This document shows positions 12,079 to 20,195 of a DNA stretch of 64,000 nt, piece by piece. Source of the DNA: Humulus lupulus (Eukaryota > Streptophyta > Magnoliopsida > Rosales > Cannabaceae); NCBI RefSeq assembly GCF_963169125.1, contig NC_084802.1:41715107-41779106 (forward strand). The letters run 5' to 3'. Each line of letters begins with the position of its first letter. The first letter of the stretch is position 1. The notes under the pieces are model-generated. The model searched no databases, was not told the origin of the DNA, and saw only the letters and a program-made list of their open reading frames with translations. Both the position numbers and the translations under genes were made by a program.

Positions 12079-12854
12079 TGTACGCCCTGGATTTCCCACG
12101 GGCTGTTTAGCAGGACGATCCTCGGACTAAACATGATTTAGCCCGAGGCTCCCACAGGCCAGAGGCTTTATCTTCAGGACGGGCCCTTTCTAGCTCGAGG
12201 GGATGGAGTTTCCTGCTCCGTCTTGTTGTTCCAGGAGCTGGGAACAACATCCGACGACCACTGAAGGATCAGCTCGGGTTATGGATTGCTCCGGTAGCGA
12301 GCTTCTCAGGAAGCTCTGACCCTATGGGAGGTCAACACGCAAGATAAACGTGCATAATCCTGCCATCACGTGTCCGATATCCCCCTGACTTCTCGGACAC
12401 GCCGCAGGAACGTGCGTATTCAGACACCCACGGATGGGTTGGGCCGTGCGGCCCATTACCTCCTTCCATACTGATTAGACCACACTTGTGTGTCAGGTTT
12501 AGGAAGTAATCATGAATATCAGACTTGATATGACAAATGGTAAGGTCACGGGATGACCTCCCTACCAATTTCCAGGTGCCTTCTCCTATAAATATGGAGA
12601 CCCTGGGAATTGATAGGGGTTGGAAAAAATAGTCTTGTAAGAACTATATATTTTGTAAACCAATTACCCAGAAAAGATCAATAATATTGACTAGTGGAGT
12701 AGAAGGATTTTAACCTTCGAACCACTTAAAAAACGCGTTTAGGGTCACCTAGTTCTTCTCACAAAGATTTCATATATGCGACGGTTCTACTTTCAAGTAC
12801 TAATCTCTCTCTCTTCTTCTCTTAATTACCTGTTGCCGAAGAACCGCGTCAACA
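12079..12854 (+). repeat. 5' LTR of Tat-2
   Basis: TG...CA termini (TGTACGCC...CGTCAACA). A TATA box is at 12587-12594, followed about 90 bases on by sequence that should be the R/U5 part. An 8-base inverted repeat GTGTCCGA/TCGGACAC lies at 12370-12400, overlapping a CACGTG G-box. The LTR drives the sense transcript. Confidence 0.97.
12587..12594 (+). promoter_or_regulatory. TATA box of the Tat-2 sense promoter
   Basis: TATAAATA in the 5' LTR, repeated at 24351-24358 in the 3' LTR and conserved in the Tat-1 (6439) and Tat-3 (59997) LTRs. Confidence 0.75.
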
Positions 12855-12909
12855 GTTTGGTGCTTTCATTGAGAGCGAATCTAATTAGTACTACCACAAA
12901 CATACAACT
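12855..12909 (+). other. Tat-2 primer-binding site region and 5' leader
   Basis: The bases right after the LTR (GTTTGGTGCTTTCATTGAGA) occupy the primer-binding position, where a tRNA 3' end would anneal to start minus-strand synthesis. I do not assign the tRNA. The leader is only 55 bases to the gag ATG. Confidence 0.6.
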
Positions 12910-15900
12910 ATGGTGACCACTCGATCCAAACATGGCAACGAGACTGAACAGCATGATGGGCAGGAGGCCCGCCATGTTGCCCTCCCCGAGGAGCAAGTTC
13001 CTGAAGTCCAGCAAAGGCCAGGAAAGCAGCCGGCCGGCCAAGACGACACTGGTAGTTCGGCGCCCCGGCCGCCTAATCCGAATCCATGTTATTATACTGC
13101 GGTGGAGATGGAGAATGCTCAGCTGAGGAGCCAGCTAGCAGCAGCTGGTCAGCAAATCCAGGATATTCTGAGTCGACTACCCCCTATCACAACCAACGGT
13201 AACGTTGGAGAGAGGCAAGGCGAGGCTCCTAAGTCTCGCCGGAGTAATCGATCCAGGCATAGCCGTTCGGGTAGACTCCCTGCAGCCAACTCCACCCCTT
13301 CATCACGCCATCAAGAGGCGAACTTCAGGGAAATGCCTCAGACCGAACAGCAGCAGTACAGCCGTTCGGTTAGGACATCAACCCCTAGCTCTGAGCCTTC
13401 CTCGAGGACGCCCAGAAGAGATCGGGGAAATTCCCAAAGGAGGGCCGAGGGGATCCGGAGACGTCAGCCCGTCCCCGAAGAACGTCCAGTTCCTCGTCCA
13501 GATCGCCCAGCGCGAAACCATCAAGCTGGCAGAGCCGAGAGGCCCCCACCAAATTTAGTCCGTCCAGACGGCACTAGGATCGCCTCTCCGGTCAGACATC
13601 CTCCCTCTCCCATCAGATATCCGTCTCCTCAAACCATCCGAGACATCCCGGCCTACATAAATAGTAGGAGAGACCCGCCATCAGCCGGGCCTTCCCGGCG
13701 CAGCAGGGTGCCGGGGGAAGGATCAGGTCGGGGCCGCCAAAGACGCACATCGAGCCTGTCCAGCAGGAGTCACAGGACCGGTAGTGCACGGAGTGATCTT
13801 TCGGGAGGAGACCTGCGACAGCGACTAAGTTCAGCACAAAGTCACCATAATACCCAGGGAGGCGACCTTCGAGATCGCCTCAACTCTCACAGAGAGGATC
13901 GAGTTAGGGATGGTAGCCAGGCCCGCTCAGTTGGGGTCCGATCCGAAGTACGTAATGGCGGGAATGCCTCAAATGACCTATCTCCAGATAGGAGGGGCAA
14001 TAACCCGCCTAATATGTACAACGGGTCCGGAGCTGTTGAACAGCCCCGGAATAACCCAGGATCTCAGGACAAAACCTTAGAGCGCTTAACTCAAATGGAG
14101 GAGCTGATGAAGAAGCTCCTGTCAGAGAAAGAAAAAGACGAATATGATTCAGGGGATGAGATGGAGCTCTTCGCCCCCAACATAGCAGCAACGGCATACC
14201 CTTCTGGCTTTCGTATGCCTCACTTGTCAAAGTTCAACGGGGATGGAGACCCATCTGACCACTTAGGGATGTTCAACACCCTAATGATGGCTCATAACAT
14301 CGGGCCAGAGCTTCGTTGCTTGATCTTTCCTTCCACCCTAACTGGACCTGCCAGGCAGTGGTTCAAACAAAGTAAAAGGCAGTCAATCAGCTCCTGGAAG
14401 ACCTTTTCGGCTGACTTCAAGAGGGCATTCCGCGCCTCTCAGGCCGCCAGGGTCCAGGCCGACTCCCTAGCTAACGTGAGACAGCAACCTGGAGAAACGC
14501 TAAAAGCCTACTTGAGCAGATTTGCAAATATCGCTGCTCGAGCCAGAGATGCCGACGACAGCTCCAAACTCATGGCTATGAGGACCGGGATCCTAGTAGG
14601 CGGAGATCTGTGGAAGGATATTCAAAGGAGGGGGGTCAGCTCAGTTAGTGAATTCCTTAACAGAGCCCAAGAATGGATAAACTTGGAGGAAGCTGAAGCT
14701 TCAGCCGCGGGGACCAGCCAGGCCCTCGAGAAGCCCGCTGGGGCGGGAACAGAGATCGTAGTAGCGACTCCCGACGTCATGCAAAGCAACCAGCCCGGTG
14801 GCGGCAAAAGAAAAGGAAATGGTGAAAACGTCCAGCACGGTCAAAAGAAGAATAAGTCCGTGGATAAATTCAAGCCCATGTTCACAGCGTATACCGAGCT
14901 CACCCAAACCAGAGAGAATATTTTCCTGGCCAACGCTACGCGAGTCCCCTGGAAAAGACCGGAGCCAATAAAGCACCCTAAGGGAAAGAGAGACGCTTCC
15001 AAATTCTGCCGTTTTCATAACGACGTCGGACACAATACCGACGACTGCAGGCACCTCAAAGATGAAATCGAGACTCTCATCCGAGCAGGTCCGTTGGCGC
15101 AATACTCGCGGAACAGGGTCCCCACAGGTCGACCCGCTCCGGAGATCCCAGCCAGTCAACCTGGACCTCGAGTAGATCAGGACGTCCCTCCCCCCGTGGT
15201 CGAGGGAGAGATTTCCACCATCTCTGGAGGACCACACATGGCTGGCACGAGCAGAGGCGCCCAGAAGAGGTACATAAATGAGTTGAAGGCCCACAATGGA
15301 GGGGAGTTCGTCCCGGAACAGCGTCAATCAAAACAACAAAGGTTAGAGAAACAACCAGTCACTTTCACGGAGGAGGACGCGGGCCATGTCCAATTCCCTC
15401 ATAACGATCCCTTGGTCGTAGCAGTCCAGCTCGCCAACCGAAGAGTAAGGAGGGTGTTAGTGGACAATGGGAGCTCGGTGAATCTCCTATTCCGTTCAAC
15501 CTTAGAAAAAATGGGTCTGACCGTCTCCGAGCTAAAGGCAACCTCGATGATGCTATATGGTTTTTCAGGCGAAGGGTCAGCAGCGATAGGAACGATCGAG
15601 CTGGTGATCACTCTAGGCGACGAGTCCCGAACAGTGTCCAAACTGCTCGAATTCGTAGTCATTGACTGCTCCGCTGCCTACAATGCAATTTTGGGCCGAC
15701 CAACGCTCGTTGCTTTCGAAGCCATCACATCCGTCCGGCACCTCGCCATGAAGTTCCCTACTTCGACAGGGGTCTGCACTATCAAGGGCGATCAGCTCGC
15801 TGCCAGGGAATGCTACAGCATTTCCATGAAGGGAAAATCTAAACCCGGGCAGGTGGCGATGGCCATTCAGGATGAAGAGGAATCGCAGGGACCCAAGGCG

Positions 15901-18900
15901 GCCCCTGAGATTGAAAAACCTCGGGTTTCCGAAGACGAAAAGCTCGCCTTAAGCGAGGACATTGACCCCCGAGTAGGCGAGGACAGGTCCGAGCTCCAAG
16001 CTATTGAAGATCTCGAGGAGGTAGGCATCGATGAACAAAACCCTTCACGGACGGTGAAGCTCGGAAAGAACCTCTGCGATAGAAGAAAGGCGGATCTGAC
16101 CGCGTTTCTGAAAAAGAACCTAGACGTATTCGCATGGTCGCACGAGGACATGATAGGGATCAGTCCGAGCGTAATCATGCACACGCTCCACCTAGACAAA
16201 AGCGTCCCTGCAAAGTCTCAAAAGCAGAGGCGTTTAGGGACAACCCGAGCCGAGGCCCTTGAAGAAGAAGTGGCCCGGCTCAAGAAATGTGGCTTTATCC
16301 GCGAAGCCAGATTTCCCATTTGGGTTGCCAATCCCGTGTTAGTTCCAAAGCCCAATGGCAAGTGGCGGACCTGTATTGATTTTTCCGACCTGAATAAAGC
16401 CTGCCCCAAGGATTGCTTTCCGTTGCCGAGGATCGATCAACTGGTGGATGCCACGGCGGGGCACGAGCTCATGTCCTTCATGGACGCGTACTCGGGCTAC
16501 AATCAGATCGCGATGAATCCAGCAGACCAGGATCACACCAGCTTCATGACCCCGACTAATGTCTATTGCTATAAGGTCATGCCGTTCGGTCTAAAGAACG
16601 CCGGAGCTACCTACCAAAGGCTGGTAAATAGAATGTTCGCGGATCAGATCGGGAAGAACATGGAAGTGTACGTCGATGATATGCTTGTCAAGTCAAAGAC
16701 TGCCACCAACCACGTTGCCGACCTGGAAGAATGTTTTAACATACTGCGAGAATATGGCATGAGGCTCAATCCTCAGAAATGCACTTTCGGTGTCGCATCG
16801 GGGAAGTTCTTGGGTTTCATAGTCAATACCCGAGGAATCGAGGCAAATCCCGACAAGATCAGGTCACTGCTCGAGCTTCCATCCCCCAGGTCGCGGAAAG
16901 ATGTCCAAGGACTCACAGGAAGGGTGGCGGCACTGAACCGGTTCATTTCCAAATCGACCGACAAGTGCCTGCCTTTCTACAACCTGCTCCGCGGAAACAA
17001 GAAGTTCGAATGGACAGTAGAGTGCGAGGGCGCATTCCTCGACCTAAAAACGCACCTGGCTGAGCCACCTGTGCTATCAAAGCCCAGGGTAGGAGAACCT
17101 CTTTTCCTCTACATGGCCGTGACTGAGGACGCAGCTAGTGCCGTTCTGGTACGAGAAGAGGACCGGGCTCAGAGACCGGTTTATTACATCAGCAAGAGAC
17201 TCCTCGGAGCTGAGTCAAGGTACCCGTTGATGGAAAAGCTGGCGTTCTGCCTAATCACGGCCTCGCGAAAACTCAGGCCATACTTCCAGTCCCACTCTGT
17301 ACACGTCATGACCGATCAGCCTCTAAGGCAGGTTTTGCAAAAGCCTGAAGCCTCGGGACGCTTGCTAAAGTGGGCGGTCGAACTCAGTCAGTTCGAGATT
17401 TTCTATACTCCCCGAACTACCATAAAAAGTCAAGCCTTGGCCGACTTCGTGGCAGAATGCGCGGGATTCCGTGAGATCCCATCAGAAGATTCACAGCAGC
17501 TCACATCCTCAGGCTCATCGTGGAGGATCTTCGTTGACGGCTCATCTAACGAGAACGGCTCCGGGGCCGGAATTATTCTGATATCCCCAGAAGGACATAG
17601 ATTCCATTCGGCGCTGAGATTCGGGTTCAAGGCGTCCAACAACGAGGCAGAGTACGAGGCCTTGTTAGCCGGACTTAGGATAGCTAGCGAGCTAAAGGCA
17701 AGCTCTGTCCAGTGCTTCAGCGACTCCCAGCTCGTGGTGAATCAGGTCTTAGGCGAGTATCAGGCGCGGGGACCCAAGATGGCCTCTTATTTGGCTAAGG
17801 TAAAATCCGAATTATCTATGTTTGGGCAAGGGTCGATCGAGCAGATACCTAGAGAGCAGAACGCCAATGCAGATGCTCTCGCCAAGCTTGCCACCTCGGG
17901 GGAGGCAGAAACCCTGGGGTTGGTGCCAATTGAGTTCTTGGACAAACCAAGCATAGACGGAGATCGAGCGGATATTGAGGTGATTGACATCAGGCCGACC
18001 TGGATGACTCCCATTGTTGAGTACCTCGTCGAGGGCAAGTTACCCGAAGGGCGCAACGACGTACGGCGAGTCCTTTATCAAGCCCCGAGATATACGCTAG
18101 TCGAGGGGGTGTTGTACCGACGTGGGCATTCATTACCTCTCCTCCGGTGTGTTCTTCCAAGTGAGGCGAAGGCCATCCTGCAGGAAGTTCATGACGGATT
18201 CTGCGGAGATCATACTGGGGGGCAAAGCCTGGCCTTGAAGATCCTTCGGCAGGGTTTTTACTGGCCGACTCTGTCCAAAGACTCGATCTCATACGTAAAA
18301 AAGTGCGACAAATGTCAGCGGTTCGCCGCGGTTGCACGAGCACCCCCGACCGAGCTAAAAATGATATCGTCTCCCTGGCCCTTCGCCATTTGGGGCATAG
18401 ATCTAATAGGCGCCCTGCCCACCGGAAAGGGCGGGGTCCGTTACGCCGTGGTAGCCATTGACTACTTCACAAAGTGGGCCGAAGCAGAGCCGTTGGCGAC
18501 AATAACATCGAAAAAGGTGCTAGACTTCGTGGTTAAAAGCATCGTTTGTCGCTTCGGCCTACCCAAAAAGATCGTTTCCGACAATGGCACTCAATTTGAC
18601 AGCGACCTGTTCACCGAATTTTGCGAAAAGAACGGAATTGTGAAAAGTTTCTCATCCGTGGCCTATCCCCAGGCGAACGGCCAGGTCGAAGCTGTCAATA
18701 AAACTCTGAAGGCAAGCCTCAAGAAGAGGCTAGATGAGGCAAAGGGGATCTGGCCAGAACAGCTCCCCCAAGTTCTGTGGGCCTATAGGACCTCACATCG
18801 GACTCCCACGGGTCACACTCCTTTCTCCCTAACCTTTGGAAGTGAAGCGGTCCTCCCCGTGGAGGTAAAGGTCCTATCGCACAGGGTCCGGTCCTACGAA

Positions 18901-19236
18901 CAGAACAAGAACCACGAGCTCCTATGCCACTCCTTAGACTTGATGGATGAGAGGCGAGAGGATTCACAACTCCAGCTCGCCCATTATCAACAGAAAATCA
19001 CTCGCTACTTTAACGCTAAGGTCAAAAGACGTGCCTTTAGCGTCGGCGATTTGGTCTTGAGGAGAGTTTTCCTGGCCGGGAAAGATCCCAAAGATGGGGT
19101 TCTGGGACCAAGCTGGGAAGGACCATACCAGGTCATCGAAGTCATCAAAGAAGGGACGTATAAATTAGCTCGACTCGGTGGAGGGGCGATCCCGCGGACT
19201 TGGAATGCAATCCACCTAAAGAAATATTATCAATAA
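12910..19236 (+). CDS. Tat-2 gag-pol polyprotein, 2108 aa, intact
   Basis: Single frame from ATG at 12910. Residues 1-420 are Arg/Ser/Pro-rich. Gag lies at about 430-560 (FNGDGDPSDH, GPARQWF). A gag knuckle CRFHNDVGHNTDDC is near 700. Protease has VDNGSS near 850 (DNG replaces the usual DSG/DTG). Reverse transcriptase spans about 1130-1340, with FMDAYSGYNQI near 1190 and YVDD near 1254. The first RNase H (about 1395-1480) has YMAVTED where a catalytic Asp is normal, so that Asp is lost. The second RNase H (about 1537-1660) keeps VDGSS, NEAEYEAL, SDSQLVV and NADALA. Integrase zinc binding is at 1759-1800 and the core has WGIDLI, SDNGTQF and GQVEAVNK. It ends WNAIHLKKYYQ. The protein would form the particle, copy RNA to DNA and integrate it. 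No frameshift or stop separates gag from pol. Confidence 0.97.
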   Translation: MVTTRSKHGNETEQHDGQEARHVALPEEQVPEVQQRPGKQPAGQDDTGSSAPRPPNPNPCYYTAVEMENAQLRSQLAAAGQQIQDILSRLPPITTNGNVGERQGEAPKSRRSNRSRHSRSGRLPAANSTPSSRHQEANFREMPQTEQQQYSRSVRTSTPSSEPSSRTPRRDRGNSQRRAEGIRRRQPVPEERPVPRPDRPARNHQAGRAERPPPNLVRPDGTRIASPVRHPPSPIRYPSPQTIRDIPAYINSRRDPPSAGPSRRSRVPGEGSGRGRQRRTSSLSSRSHRTGSARSDLSGGDLRQRLSSAQSHHNTQGGDLRDRLNSHREDRVRDGSQARSVGVRSEVRNGGNASNDLSPDRRGNNPPNMYNGSGAVEQPRNNPGSQDKTLERLTQMEELMKKLLSEKEKDEYDSGDEMELFAPNIAATAYPSGFRMPHLSKFNGDGDPSDHLGMFNTLMMAHNIGPELRCLIFPSTLTGPARQWFKQSKRQSISSWKTFSADFKRAFRASQAARVQADSLANVRQQPGETLKAYLSRFANIAARARDADDSSKLMAMRTGILVGGDLWKDIQRRGVSSVSEFLNRAQEWINLEEAEASAAGTSQALEKPAGAGTEIVVATPDVMQSNQPGGGKRKGNGENVQHGQKKNKSVDKFKPMFTAYTELTQTRENIFLANATRVPWKRPEPIKHPKGKRDASKFCRFHNDVGHNTDDCRHLKDEIETLIRAGPLAQYSRNRVPTGRPAPEIPASQPGPRVDQDVPPPVVEGEISTISGGPHMAGTSRGAQKRYINELKAHNGGEFVPEQRQSKQQRLEKQPVTFTEEDAGHVQFPHNDPLVVAVQLANRRVRRVLVDNGSSVNLLFRSTLEKMGLTVSELKATSMMLYGFSGEGSAAIGTIELVITLGDESRTVSKLLEFVVIDCSAAYNAILGRPTLVAFEAITSVRHLAMKFPTSTGVCTIKGDQLAARECYSISMKGKSKPGQVAMAIQDEEESQGPKAAPEIEKPRVSEDEKLALSEDIDPRVGEDRSELQAIEDLEEVGIDEQNPSRTVKLGKNLCDRRKADLTAFLKKNLDVFAWSHEDMIGISPSVIMHTLHLDKSVPAKSQKQRRLGTTRAEALEEEVARLKKCGFIREARFPIWVANPVLVPKPNGKWRTCIDFSDLNKACPKDCFPLPRIDQLVDATAGHELMSFMDAYSGYNQIAMNPADQDHTSFMTPTNVYCYKVMPFGLKNAGATYQRLVNRMFADQIGKNMEVYVDDMLVKSKTATNHVADLEECFNILREYGMRLNPQKCTFGVASGKFLGFIVNTRGIEANPDKIRSLLELPSPRSRKDVQGLTGRVAALNRFISKSTDKCLPFYNLLRGNKKFEWTVECEGAFLDLKTHLAEPPVLSKPRVGEPLFLYMAVTEDAASAVLVREEDRAQRPVYYISKRLLGAESRYPLMEKLAFCLITASRKLRPYFQSHSVHVMTDQPLRQVLQKPEASGRLLKWAVELSQFEIFYTPRTTIKSQALADFVAECAGFREIPSEDSQQLTSSGSSWRIFVDGSSNENGSGAGIILISPEGHRFHSALRFGFKASNNEAEYEALLAGLRIASELKASSVQCFSDSQLVVNQVLGEYQARGPKMASYLAKVKSELSMFGQGSIEQIPREQNANADALAKLATSGEAETLGLVPIEFLDKPSIDGDRADIEVIDIRPTWMTPIVEYLVEGKLPEGRNDVRRVLYQAPRYTLVEGVLYRRGHSLPLLRCVLPSEAKAILQEVHDGFCGDHTGGQSLALKILRQGFYWPTLSKDSISYVKKCDKCQRFAAVARAPPTELKMISSPWPFAIWGIDLIGALPTGKGGVRYAVVAIDYFTKWAEAEPLATITSKKVLDFVVKSIVCRFGLPKKIVSDNGTQFDSDLFTEFCEKNGIVKSFSSVAYPQANGQVEAVNKTLKASLKKRLDEAKGIWPEQLPQVLWAYRTSHRTPTGHTPFSLTFGSEAVLPVEVKVLSHRVRSYEQNKNHELLCHSLDLMDERREDSQLQLAHYQQKITRYFNAKVKRRAFSVGDLVLRRVFLAGKDPKDGVLGPSWEGPYQVIEVIKEGTYKLARLGGGAIPRTWNAIHLKKYYQ

Positions 19237-19347
19237 ACATGTGTAAGACCTAGAAGGTCACCTCCCATGTATAAATAAAAATCAAATGTTTCTCGTTATT
19301 TGCAAGGGTAATTTTAAAGTAACAACGAAAGACCCTTTCCCAGTTAC

Positions 19348-19358
19348 TTGGGGGGCAT
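19348..19358 (+). other. Internal polypurine word (candidate second PPT) of Tat-2
   Basis: CTTGGGGGGCA followed by TATGGTACCCGG. The terminal tract is the same 11 bases followed by GATGTACGCCC, so even the bases after it loosely resemble an LTR start (TG-GTACCC against TG-TACGCC). Tat-1 has the same doubled arrangement. Confidence 0.6.
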
Positions 19359-19399
19359 ATGGTACCCGGATATATCCAGGTCTCCTTAACGACTTAGGT

Positions 19400-20045
19400 G
19401 TTAATTTTTATCTATGGATAAGAGTTATCACAAACTAAGTCCTATCCTGGTCTTAACCAGGTCATAAAACTTAGAAGTTAGCTAAAATTTGTTGACCGAG
19501 GTTCTTCTTTAAAGAGCCCGGGATACGGATAAAAGTTGACACGAACTAAGTTTTTTCAAAATAAGTTCCTGGTCTTAACCAGGTCATAAAACTTAGAAGT
19601 TAGCTAAAATTTGTTGACCGAGGTTCTTCTTTAAAGAGCCCGGGATACGGATAAAAGTTGACACGAACTAAGTTTTTTCAAAATAAGTTCCTGGTCTTAA
19701 CCAGGTCATAAAACTTAGAAGTTAGCTAAAATTTGTTGACCGAGGTTCTTCTTTAAAGAGCCCGGGATACGGATAAAAGTTGACACGAACTAAGTTTTTT
19801 CAAAATAAGTTCCTGGTCTTAACCAGGTCATAAAACTTAGAAGTTCGCTAAAATTTGTTGACCGAGGTTCTTCTTTAAAGATCCCGGGATACGGATAAAA
19901 GTTGACGCGATCTGAGTTTTTTTTAAAATAAGCTCCTGGTCTTAACCAGGTCAGAAAGCTTAGGAGTGAACTAGAAAATTGTTGAACGCGGATCTTATTT
20001 AAAGAGCCCGGGATACGGATAAAGTTATCTCGAACTACGTTCATA
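19400..20045 (+). repeat. 122-bp tandem repeat array, five copies
   Basis: Copies are anchored by CCTGGTCTTAACCAGG at 19446, 19568, 19690, 19812 and 19935, giving periods of 122, 122, 122 and 123. The middle copies are almost identical and the outer ones have drifted. The anchor is an inverted repeat with stem CCTGGT and loop CTTA. Tandem arrays after pol are a known property of Tat elements and can seed satellite DNA. Confidence 0.93.
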
Positions 20046-20195
20046 AAAATAAAGAGATAAATTATGACCAAATACATGAAAATATATATGTAAAACTGGT
20101 TGAGCAAATTGTCTCGAGGCGGAAACGCCTCACATAAAAAAGAGAATTACAATAAAAAAAAAAGAAGAGTTCAAAATACGAAAACGAGAAGCATC

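Larger units (their letters stand above)
19237..20195 (+). other. Tat-2 noncoding region after pol
   Basis: Holds the internal polypurine word (19348-19358), then the 122-bp tandem repeats (about 19400-20045), then about 150 bases of AT-rich sequence ending at the stop codon of the antisense gene. Sense frames here have no motif. Confidence 0.8.
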
